Origin: Blastomussa wellsi
Lineage: Eukaryota; Cnidaria; Anthozoa; Scleractinia; Plerogyridae
DNA length: 64,000 bases
Assembly: GCA_947652115.1 (NCBI GenBank)
Contig: OX393572.1
Coordinates: 16,221,357 to 16,285,356, forward strand
Direction of reading: 5' to 3'
The notes under the pieces were generated by a model. That model saw only the letters and a list, made by a program, of their open reading frames with translations. It did no database searches and had not been told where the DNA came from. Each line of letters opens with the position of its first letter. Position 1 is the first letter of the stretch. Of this stretch, positions 17,201-29,400 are shown one piece after another. Position numbers and translations under genes: made by a program.

Positions 17201-20200
17201 CACAGTCCCCTCACTAAACCTCACTTCACTGCACCTTACTACACCACACTGCACTTCACTACACTTCACTAAACTTCACTACACCTCACTACACTTCACT
17301 ACACCTAACTACACGTCACTACACTTCACTACACCTCAATACACTTCAGAACAACACACTACTTCTCACTGCACCTAACTACACCTCACTACACCTCACA
17401 TCACTGCACTTCACTACACCTCACTAGTTCACCTCACTAAACCTCACTACACTTCACTACACCACACTACAGCTTACTACACTCACTACACCTCGGTACA
17501 CCTCAATACACTTAACTACAACTCACTAAACCTCACTACACTACACTACACTACACCCCACTACACCTCACGACACTCACTACACTGCACTTCACGACAC
17601 CTCACTTCACTTCATTACACCTCACTACACTTCACTACACCTCGGTACACCTCAATACACTTAACGATAACTCACTATACCTCACTACACTTCACTACAC
17701 TTCACTACACCTCCGTACACTTCACTACACCTCGGTACACCTCCATACCCGTAACTTCAACTTACTACACCTCACTACGCTTCACTTTACTACACCGCAC
17801 TACACTTCAATACACCTCACTACACTCCACTACACCTCACTACACTTCACTACACCTCACTGCACCTCACTTCACCATACTACACCTCACTACACCTCTC
17901 TATACCTCACTACACTTCACTACACCTCAGCACACCTCACTATACTTCACTACACCTCACTACACTTCACTACACCTCAATACACCTCACTACACTTCAC
18001 TAAGATTAACTACACCTCGCTTTACCTCAGGACACCTCACTACACCTCACTACACTTCACTACACCTAACTACACCTCACTACACTTCACAACCCATCAC
18101 TAAACCTCACTTCACTGCACCTCACTACACCACACTACACTTCACCACACTTCACTAAACTTCACTACACCTCACTACACTTCACTACACCTCACTACAC
18201 TTCACTACACCACACTACATCTCACTGCACCTAACTACACGTCACTGCACGTCACTTCACTACACCTCACTACACTTCACTACACCTCACTACTACACTT
18301 CACTACACTTCAAGACACCTCACTTCAATTCACTACACCTCACCACTACACCTCACTAAACCTTACTACGCTTCACTTCACTACACCTCACTACACTTCA
18401 GTACACCTCACTACACCTCACTACACTTCACTACACCTCACTACACCTCACTACACTTCAGTGCACCTCACTACACTTCACTACACCTCACTAAAATTCA
18501 ATAAACCTGACTTCACTTCACTACACCTCACTACACCTCACTCACCACACTACACCTTACTACACCTTACTACACCTCACTACATTTCACTACACCTGAG
18601 TACGTCTCACTTCACTACACTTTACAACAACACACTACACCTCACTACGTCTCGCTTCAGTACACTTTACAACACCACACTACACCTCAATACACCTCAC
18701 TACATTTCACTGCACTACACCTCACTGCACCCTACTACACCTCACTACACTTCACTAAACCTCACTACACTTCACTACACCACACTACACCTCACTACAC
18801 TCCACTTCGCGACACCTCACTGCACTTCACTACATCTCACTGCACCTCACTACATTTCACTACACCTCACTAAACTTCACTACACCTCTCTACACCTCAC
18901 TAAACCTCACTACACTTCACTATAGCTCACTGCACCTTAGTACACCTTACTACACGTCACTACACGTCACTACACGTCACTTCACTTAACTACATCTCAC
19001 TACACCTCACTACACCTCACTACACCTCACTGCACCGCACTACACTTCACTACACCTCACTACACCTCTCTACAATTCATTACACTTCGGTACTCCACAG
19101 TACACTTCAGTACACCTCACTACACTTCACTACACCTCGGTACACCTCTATTGACTTAACGACAACTTACTACACCTCACTACGCTTCACTTCACTACAC
19201 CTCACTACAGTTCACTACACCTCACTACACTTCACTACACCTCACTAAACCTCACTACACTTCACTACACCTTACTTCACTTAACTACACGTCACTTCAC
19301 TTCACTACACCTCACTTCACCACACTACACTTTACTACACCTCACCACACCTCACCACACCTCACTACACTTCAGTACACCTCACTACACCTCACAACAC
19401 TTCACTACAACTCACTACGCCTCACTATACTTCACTGCACCTCACTTCACTTCACTACACCTCACTACACCTCATTTCACTTCACTACATCTCACTTCAC
19501 GACGCCTCACTACACTTCACTAAACCTCTCTACACCTTCCTACACTTCATTACATCTCACTTCACTTCACTACACCTCACTACACCTCACCTTACCACAC
19601 TACACTTTACTACACCTCACCACACCTCACTACACCTCACTATACTTCACTACACCTCACTACACTTCACTACACCTCACTACACCTTACTACACCTAAC
19701 TACACTTCAGTACACGTCACTACACCTCACTACAATTTAGTACACTTCACTACACCTGGCTACATTTCAGCACACTTCACTACACTTCATTATACCTCAC
19801 TACACTTCACTACACCTCACTACACTTCAATACACCTCACTACTACACCTCACTAAACCTCACTACACTTCACTTAACCACACTACATCTCACGACACTC
19901 ACTACACTACACTTCACGACACCTCACTACACTTCATTACACCTCACTACACTTCACTACACCTCACTACACTTCACTACACCTCGGTAGACCTCAATAC
20001 ACTTAACGACAATTCACTACACCTCACTACACTTCACTACACCTCACTAAACCTCACTACACTTCACTACACCTCGGTAGACCTCCATACCCGTACCTAC
20101 AACTCACTACACCTCACTACGCTTCACTTTACTACACCTCACTACACTACAATTCACCTCACTACACTCCACTATACCTCACTACACCTCACTAGACCTC

Positions 20201-23200
20201 ACTACACCTCACTACACTTCATTACACCTCACTTCACCTCACTTCACGATACTACACCTCACTACACCTCACTCTAGCTCACTACACTTCACCAAACCTC
20301 AGCACACCTCACTACACTTCAGTGCACCTCACTACACCTCACTACACTTCACTACACCTCACTAAAATTCAATAAACCTCACTTCACCTCACTACAACTC
20401 ACTTACCACACTACACCTTACTACACCTCACTACACCTCACTACACTTCACTACACCTCGGTACACCTCACTAAACTTAACTACAACTCACTACACCTCA
20501 CTACATTTCACTACACCTCACTACGTCTCACTTCACTACACTTTACAACACCACACTACACCTCACTACGTCTCACTTCACTACACTTTACGACACCACA
20601 CTACACCTCACTACACTTCAATTCAGTACACCTCACTGCACTTTACTACACCTCACTACACCACACTACACCCCACTACACTCCACTTCGCGACACCTCA
20701 CTACACCTCACTAAACTTCACTACACCTCTCTACACCTCACTAAACCCCACTACACTTCACTATAGCTCACTGCACCTTAGTACACTTTACTACACGTCA
20801 CTACACTTAACTACACCTCACTACACCTCACCACACCTCACTACACCTCGCTACACCTCCCTGCACCTCACTACACTTCACAACACCTAACTAAACCTCT
20901 CAACAATTCATTACACTTCAGTACTCCCCCGTACACTTCGCGACACCTCACTACACTTCATTACACCTCGGTACACCTCAATAGACTTAACTACAATTCA
21001 CTACTCCTCACTACGCTTCTTTTCACTACACCTCACTACACTTCACTACATTTCACTACACTTCACTACAACTCACTGCACATCACTTCACCACACTACA
21101 CCTCACTATACCTCACTACACTTCACTACACCTCACCACACCTCACTATACTTCAGTACATCTCACTACACTTCACTGCACCTCACTACACCTTACTAGA
21201 CCTGACTACACTTCCGTACACGTCACTACACCTCACTACAATTCACTACACGTAAATACACCTCACTACACTTCACAACTTCTCACTAAACCTCACTTCA
21301 CTGCACCTCACTACACCACAATGCACTTAACTACACTTCACTAAACTTCACTACACCTCACTACACTTCACTACACCTAACTACACGTCACTACACTTCA
21401 CTACACCTCACTACACTTCACTACAACACACTACACCTCACTGCACCTAACTACATCTCACCACACCTCACTTCACTACACTTCACTACACCTCACTACT
21501 TCACCCCACTAAACCTCACTACACTTCACTACACCACACTACACCTCACTACACTCACTACACCTCGGTACACCTCAATACACTTAACTACAACTCACTA
21601 CACCTCAGTACACTTCACTACACGCCACTACACCTACTGCACTTCACAACACCTCACTACACCTCACTACACTTCACTACACCTCACTTCGCTTCACTTA
21701 ACCACACCTCACTACACTTCACTACACCTCACTAAACCTCACTACACTTCACTACACCTCACTTGACTTCACTACACCTCACTTGACTTCACTACACCTC
21801 ACTTTAACCCACTACACCTCACTACACCGTACTACACCTCAGCACACCTCACTACACTTCAGTACACCACACTACACCTCACAACACTTCACTACACTTC
21901 ACTACACCTCACTTCACTTCACTACACCTCACTACACCTCACTTCACCACACTACACCTTACTACATCTTACTATACCTCACTACACCTCACTACACCTC
22001 ATTTCACTTCACTACACTTAACTTGACGACACCCCAATACACTTCACTAAACCTCACTACACCTCTCTACACTTCACTACACCTCGGTACACCTCAATAC
22101 AACTCACTAAACCACACTACACTGCACTATACCTCACTACACCTCACTAGACCTCACTACACCTCACTACACTTCACTACACCTCACTGCACCTCACTTC
22201 ACCATACTACACCTCACTACACCTCACTCTAGCTCACTACACTTCACCACACCTCAGCACACCTCACTATACTTCACTACACCTCACTACACTTCACTAC
22301 ATCTCACTAGACCTTACTTCACCTGACTACACTTCAGTACACGTCACTACACCTCACTACAATTCACTACACTTCAATACACCTCACTTCACTTCACTAA
22401 ACCTCACCACTACACCTAACTAAACCTCACTACGCTTCACTTCACTACACCTCACTACACTTCAGTACACCTCACTACACCTCACTACACTTCACTGCAC
22501 CTCACTACACTTCAGTGCACCTCACTACACCTCACTACACTTCACTACACCTCACTAAAATTCAATAAACCTCACTTCACCTCACTACACCTCACTTACC
22601 ACACTACACCTTACTACACCTCACTAAACCTCACTACACTTCACTACACCTCGGTACACCTCACTAAACTTAACTACAACTCACTACACCTCACTCCATT
22701 TCACTTCACCTCACTACGTCTCACTTCACTACACTTTAAAACACCACACTACACCTCACTACGTCTCACTTCACTACACTTTACGACACCACACTACACC
22801 TCACTAGAACCCACTACACTCGACTTCGCGACACCTCGCTACACCTCACTAAACTTCACTACACCTCTCTACACCTCACCAAAACCTCACTACACTTCAC
22901 TATAGCTTACTGCACCTTAGTACACTTTACTACACGTCACTACACGTCACTACACTTAACTACACCTCACTACACCTCACCACACCTCACTACACCTCGC
23001 TACATCTTCCTGCACCTCACTACACTTCACAACACCTCACTACACCTCTCTACAATTCATTACACTTCAGTACTCCCCCGTAAACTTCGCGACACCTCAC
23101 TACACTTCATTACATCTCGGTACACCTCAATAGACTTAACTACAATTCACTACTCCTCACTACGCTTCACTTCACTACACCTCACACCTCACTTCACTAC

Positions 23201-23887
23201 ACCTCGGTACACCTCAATACACTTAACTACAACTCACTAAACCTCACTACGCTTCACTACACCTCACTGCACTTCACTACACTTCACTACACCTCGGTAC
23301 ACCTCTATACACTTAACTACAACTCACTACACCTCACTACACCTCACTACTCCTCACTACACTTCACTACACCTCAGTACACCTCTATACACTTAACTAC
23401 AACTCACTACACCTCACTCCATTTTACTTCACCTCACTACGCTTCAGTACACGTCACTACACCTCACTACAATTCACTACACCTCAATACACCTCACTAC
23501 ACTTCACTAATCTTCACTACACCTCGCTTTACCTCTTCACAACCCCTCACTACAGCTCACTACACTTTACTACACTTCACTACACCTTACTGAACCTCAC
23601 TACACTTCACTACACGACACTACACCTCACTACACTCCACTTCTTGACACCTCACTTCACTTCACTACACCTCACTGCACCTCAGTACACTTCACTACAC
23701 CTCACTGCACCTCAGTACACTTTACTACACGTCACTACACGTCATTACACTTAACTACACCTCACTACTCCTCACAACACCTCGCTACACCTCACTGCGC
23801 ATCACTACACTTCACTACACCTCACTATAGTTCACTGCACCTCACAACACTTCACAACCGCTCATTACACTTCACTACACCACACTA
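14168..23887. repeat. Large satellite block, copy 2 (9.7 kb)
   Basis: This is the second copy of the block at 3172-12891, in the same orientation. Examples of differences are one codon change in each of two long spurious open frames (around 16700 versus 5700, and around 22090 versus 11090). A variant shared only by 8285 and 19281 (CACTTAACTACACG), and absent at the equivalent places near 1165, 4075 and 15070, shows that the 4,207-bp arrangement predates the 10,996-bp duplication. Confidence 0.85.
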
Positions 23888-24230
23888 GACTTCACCTCAC
23901 TACACTTCACTACACCTCAGTACACTTCACTACACCTCACTACACCTTAGTACACTTCAGAACCCCTCACAATCCCTCACTACACTGCACTACACCTCAG
24001 TACACTTCACTACACTTCACTGCACTCCATTACATTTCACTACACCTCACTACACTACACTTCTCTAAACCTCACTACACTTCACTACACCTCACTACAC
24101 TTCACTACACCTCACTACAGTTCACTACACCTCACTATACTTCACAACCCCTCACTACACTTCACTGCACCTCACTACACTTCACTACACCCCAATACAC
24201 CTCTCTACACTTCACTACACCTCACTACAT

Positions 24231-24940
24231 CTCACAGTATCAGTATCAGAATCAGAATCAGAATCAGTATCAGAATCAGTATCAGTATCAGTATCAGTAT
24301 CAGTATCAGAATCAGAATCAGAATCAGAATCAGTATCAGTATCAGTATCAGAATCAGTATCGGTATCAGTATCAACATCAGTATCAGTATCAGTATCAGT
24401 ATCAGTATCAACATCAGTATCGGTATCAGTATCAGTATCAGTATCAACATCAGTATCAGTATCAGTATCAGTATCAGTATCAGTATCAGTATCAGTATCA
24501 ACATCAGTATCAGTATCAGTATCAGAATCAGTATCAGTATCAGTATCAGTATCAGTATCAGTATCAGTATCGGTATCAGTATCAACATCAGTATCAACAT
24601 CAGTATCAGTATCAGTATCAGTATCAGTATCAACATCAGTATCGGTATCAGTATCAGTATCAGTATCAACATCAGTATCAGTATCAGTATCAGAATCAGT
24701 ATCAGAATCAGTATCAGTATCAGTATCAGTATCAGTATCAGTATCAGTATCAGAATCAGTATCAGTATCAGTATCAGTATCAGTATCAGATTCAGTATCA
24801 GTATCAGTATCAGAATCAGAATCAGAATCAGAATCAGTATCGGTATCAGTATCGGTATCAGTATCGGTATTGGTATCAGTATCAGTATCAGTATCAGTAT
24901 CAGTATCAACATCAGTATCAGCATCAACATCAGTATCAGT
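24231..24940. repeat. Hexanucleotide satellite (CAGTAT)n with CAGAAT, CAACAT and CGGTAT variants
   Basis: About 118 hexamers occur in register. Most are CAGTAT; variants are CAGAAT, CAACAT and CGGTAT, and some variant orders recur, hinting at a secondary repeat. No unique sequence separates it from the decamer satellite on the left. Because the unit is 6 bp, the minus strand is open in two frames (Asp-Thr with Val and Ser variants, and Leu-Ile). Neither has any sign of being a gene beyond the absence of stops. Confidence 0.93.
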
Positions 24941-25730
24941 AGCTTTTCTGTTGTAGAAAGTTAGTAGCAATTGTTAATTAAATGGCGGCCGTTTCTTCGC
25001 GTTTGTTTTAGATAATCTTTGTTGTTAAGTTGNNNNNNNNNNNNNNNNNNNNNNNNNNNNNNNNNNNNNNNNNNNNNNNNNNNNNNNNNNNNNNNNNNNN
25101 NNNNNNNNNNNNNNNNNNNNNNNNNNNNNNNNNNNNNNNNNNNNNNNNNNNNNNNNNNNNNNNNNNNNNNNNNNNNNNNNNNNNNNNNNNNNNNNNNNNN
25201 NNNNNNNNNNNNNNNNNNNNNNNNNNNNNNNNCCCCTACCTGAAAAAATATTACAAGAAACTCAAACGAATACCAAAACGGAGGTTTCATTCCTGTCATG
25301 AAATTGCTACGGAGGAAACTGAAAATGCAAAGGAGCGAGGTTTTGACATTTTTATTCTCGCGCCTAAATAAAAACTTTACACGTCCTGCTCAACGATGCA
25401 TCATATCTATTTCAATACTATGATAAAAATAGCTATTTCTCAAAGACACGTCATATCTGTTTTAATACTATTATAAAAATAGCTTTTTCCATCGGAATAT
25501 ATATTTGACATATTTAACAATTAGATTGTGAGCTCCAGAATTCTATCGTGTTACAGGTGATGAGGAAGAATGCCGAATCAACTATAGAAATCGAGAGCGA
25601 ATAATCGAATTGTTTTAGTGTAAAACTACTTGACGTTCACAACTTAACAACAAAGATTATCTAAAACAAACGCGAAGAAACGGCCGCCATTTAGTTAACA
25701 ATTGCTACTAACTTTCTACAACAGAAAAGA
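24941..25730. mobile_element. Foldback (MITE-like) element with inverted repeats of about 90 bp, interrupted by an assembly gap
   Basis: 24941-25032 is the reverse complement of about 25640-25730, with only a few mismatches. Each arm contains AATGGCGGCCGTTTC or its complement. The interior is AT-rich and holds the 200-N gap. No transposase frame is visible in the sequenced part. A target-site duplication could not be fixed. It may be a non-autonomous DNA transposon or the edge of a larger palindrome. Confidence 0.7.
25033..25232. other. Scaffold gap of exactly 200 N
   Basis: A round-number run of N marks a nominal gap joining two contigs. True length and content are unknown. Open frames running through it are meaningless. 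Confidence 0.99.
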
Positions 25731-25880
25731 TAGTGAGCAGCATAGCCAATCAGTGAACAGCATTCCTGATATAACACTAGCAGATTTGTACCAAAACAGG
25801 ATAGATAGTGAGTGGCATAGCCAATCAGAGAACAGTATATGTCCATGATAAAACACTAGTTGATTTATACTTAAAAATAT
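25385..25880. repeat. Two short direct repeats around the foldback's right arm
   Basis: 25385-25435 and 25440-25490 are diverged copies of a unit of about 50 bp (CATATCTATTTCAATACTAT and CATATCTGTTTTAATACTAT). About 25728-25800 and 25804-25878 are diverged copies of a unit of about 75 bp containing GGCATAGCCAATCAG or CAGCATAGCCAATCAG. They may be internal repeats of a transposon larger than the foldback alone. Confidence 0.6.
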
Positions 25881-26445
25881 AAATGGTATGACTACTAATG
25901 CAGCCATATCAAAAATCGTAAACTTAGCAGTGAAAACATGCTTTCTTGCCGTCGAGAAAGTACCGTAAATTCTATGAGTTTGATCAATAAAAGTTTTTAA
26001 TTTTTCGTAACAGCCATTGACAAATTGCTAGAAAACGCTTGACTTAATCCTGTCGATGCGAATTTCATAGCATTTTCTTAATGGCTGTCGCAAAATATTT
26101 TAAAACTTTTATTGTCCAAACTCGTGCAATTAACGGAACTTTTTCAACGTCATTACCAAAACTTCGGAGCGAATTATTACTGTCTCAGAATAGAGTGATA
26201 GATTACACAATCAAGCCACATGAATCAAACTCTTGTCAAAAAGGGTTTTCAGCGAGACTCCGGTTATTAAAATTTGTTCACTGATTTTCTGAAAACTGCT
26301 TATTCAATTTTGTTTTAGTGTTATTGTGAAATTAATATCTTCATTCCGACTTGTAACCGAGTCTGATTGAATATTCAGAAAGATTATTCTCGGCGGCCAA
26401 ATCAAACTTATTACCTCTAAAATTATTGTCCTGAGTTCTTAACAG

Positions 26446-29400
26446 TTAATTCTTGTCTTCTCTGTACTTGACTTTGATCTTCATCGCCCACTTAGCAACA
26501 AGTCCAAGAAACACTGAAAGAAAAAAGCAAACATGCGTGTTAGAGTCAGAAGAATGTTTACAATAAGAAATGCAATCACAAAATATCAGTTCTATTTAGT
26601 TTGAGAAACTGCAAGAAATTAGCTATCGGCAATTCAAAATTTACCATTAATATTACACGCGACTACTTTCTTTTAGCTTGAACAAAATAAAAAAAATTAT
26701 ATTTGGAAAAACATGAAATAATAAGTACACCAAGAGTATTTTATGCATAATTTCGTTAAAAAATAGCTCCGAACCTATATCTATTAAAAATTGGCCATAT
26801 TTTTCTCAACGCCACCGTGGCCTCGCGGTTTGACGCGCGCCCTCTGGCGTCGACGGCCTCTCTCTCTCGCCGTCGAGTTCTTTGAGTTGTTTAACAACTT
26901 CCACCGCAAGGGGCTCGCCCCACCGACCAATTTTCCTTTTTTGAATTTCAAAGAAGCAAAATCCTCAAAGTTTTAGTTTGCAAGAGACGTATTTTTTTCT
27001 AGGAAAAGAAAAATCTGACTACTAAAATTTCACTAAAAAGAAAAGGAGAAACCGTAAACGACAAAAAGCACGGTCACATCGCGAGGACACGGTCGCAATA
27101 GAAAAAAAGTGGGGCTGAACTCTAAACAACGCAGTGGAAGTCTGAAGATGCCTCCAAAGTTCTACCGTTATTTTTTCAAAAGTTATGCCAAACGTTTTCA
27201 ATGGATTTTGCTATTTTTTCGATAGTTTTTGCAGTGTTTTACAATACTATTAAAAATTTCACCTTCACTCGCGGATTTTGATTTCTGATCCCTGTATAAC
27301 CGGTAGAAGAGTGCTTTCAACATTTTAATTAGAAATCTTGGTGAAAAAAATTCACGACGAGAACTTGCACAGGGCAATTAAAAAATTCCCCACAGCAGTG
27401 TATAATTAAACGCAGGCGGAAGAAATTATTTTGAAGGAATAATGGCTGAGAATGTCTCACGCACAATTGAAAACTTGAAAATCACTTAGCCCAGGAAAAT
27501 TTCCTAATTAATTTAACTGTTCCTTCCATGCATCACTAAGAATTGATTGACAGTTTTAACTACCGTTCTCAAACACAAACTTTATATCCAACCCTTTTTT
27601 CATCTATTTGGAAATGAATTTGTAAACATATGACCTTGACGAAAACTTGGGAAAACTTTCAGAATCATTGGATACTTCTTATGCCTGGAATAGTAAGTAA
27701 ATTTTGTCTCCAAGAAAACCATGAAAATAGGTTTCATCCTCAAAACACCCGTTGTCAACAATTTCATTTCATTAGTTTTTAGTATAGTCCTTTAAACAGC
27801 AATGGAACTTTAAAAACTAGAACAAGTTAAGACAGACTCATTTTTCTTTGTTGAAGAAGTTCATTGTTTCATTGAAAATGGACACTTGAAATGTTCCTTC
27901 CAGCTGAAACGTTTACTTTTATACTTGAAAATAAATTTAAAAAGTATCAAATTTTTCTGAAAAGTTTTTCTTTCGAGAGGAAGCTCGTTTTTGATATGAA
28001 AACGTTACTTTTTCACCCGAGAAAGACTCAAATGGCCACTCAGAGTCTGAAAATACCTTAAAGCTGAACTATGTTTTTTTAGGAAAATTACCATGAATTG
28101 TGAGCCAAAATAGACCCGGTTTGAGTAAAAGAAGTATCATATTTTGCTCTCCTTTTAAAATCGACAAGACAATTTAGAGATGAAAAATATGTCCTTACGA
28201 GTTGAAAAGGAGCGAATATTCACTTCAGAAGATATCTTTTTCAGTCATAAAATAACAGCTACTTTGGGTTACAACTTCAGGTTTTAGCTGAGAACATTTC
28301 GTTTTTAGTCAACAAGTTTCAATGTCGATTAACAAACTTCAATTTTAGCTCTAAAGGCGAGAAATCAAATGTAGAATCATCACAGCAAAAAACATCGGTG
28401 AATTTTTAACTTTATTCTCCAATAAAACGCTTTTTATGCTAAATGGAATCCACTTTGTTTACATTCCGATCATTCCATTAATGGAACCAGACTCCAGTAA
28501 AATGTCATTTTCCATTTGACAGCGAAATCAAGGAAATTATTTTTGTTTTCCATATTTGCTGCGACTTAAAAGCTATGGATCCTTGAACGTACAGCGGAAG
28601 GGTTAGAATTGAATGTTACCCCCCCCCCCCACTACACCCCCTTAGGTTTCAACTATTGTGAAAAGAGGATTTTCTCCATGACACTAATTTTTAGTAGCTG
28701 TTCATTTATCCGTTACGAAAATTTTGATGTCACGCTGTGTCTATGATTTCGGTATTGCCATGGCAACCGCATAATAAAATATAAATATCGACATTGTTTA
28801 TATAAATCTTTATTTTTCCAGTCTTCTTCAGCAAAATAGCATAATTCATATATTTTACATTCCATTGACATTTTGGCTTGATCTCGTATTGATTTCCTTT
28901 ATTTTCTGGCTTGATTTAAGGAAATAGTAAAATTCAAGACAGCGGATCCAAGATGGCGGCCTTAATGACTTCAGATAACGTCATAATCAGTAAAACGTAT
29001 GTCACCTTGTAGAGTAAGTTCAGCGAAAGAAAACAAAATTTTAATTTTTTATCGTTTTTTGCACTAACCGTTTCAGTACAAAAAAGAAAATTGACATTCT
29101 TGCTTTCGATTTGACAGAACCATAGTTTGAGGTTTAGGTTATCACAGAAATCGAGTTCTGTTTTCACTCGACAATTTAATTATTTCCACTACCTTCATCG
29201 TATGCATAAATTGAGATGTAGCAATACATAAGAATAAAAAATAAATAAAAAAATATGAAAAACACGACAGCAAACAGTTTTGATGCGTTTACTTCAGATA
29301 TCTAGAACACAAAATTGAATCTACAAATTGAGACCTTCGACCAAAATGATCTTAATCAAAGTTATTTTTGCAAGATAAATTCGCAGCTACAGTAGAGGAG

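Larger units (their letters stand above)
1..24230. repeat. Decamer satellite (CACTACACYT)n
   Basis: The whole block consists of variants of a 10-bp unit, alternating CACTACACCT and CACTACACTT, with point changes (CACTT, CACTG, CGGTA) and rare length changes. G is nearly absent from the + strand. Three 10-bp units make ten codons, so each frame reads as a 10-residue periodic peptide rich in H, Y, T, S and L. The 147-154 codon open frames seen repeatedly here (for example at 349, 2598, 3258, 10787) are by-products of this periodicity and not genes. The array begins before the window and ends where a hexanucleotide array starts. Larger repeats within it are listed separately. Confidence 0.95.

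Noticed and set aside
349..22232. Ten open frames of 147-154 codons (His/Tyr/Thr/Ser/Leu-rich) in the decamer satellite
   Set aside because: Their sequence is fully explained by a 10-bp repeat lacking stops, they repeat only because the satellite repeats, and they have no domain.
1..24230. CRISPR array or telomere
   Set aside because: No direct repeat with unique spacers, and the unit is neither TTAGGG nor another telomere type.
24215..24970. Minus-strand Asp-Thr and Leu-Ile frames in the hexamer array
   Set aside because: A 6-bp repeat is open in more than one frame at once; nothing marks a gene. Kept only as a low-interest finding.
24961..25371. Frames of 74-113 codons across the gap
   Set aside because: They consist mostly of N.
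26805..26930. tRNA or SINE in the GC-rich island
   Set aside because: An A-box-like stretch is possible, but no B box or cloverleaf could be drawn.
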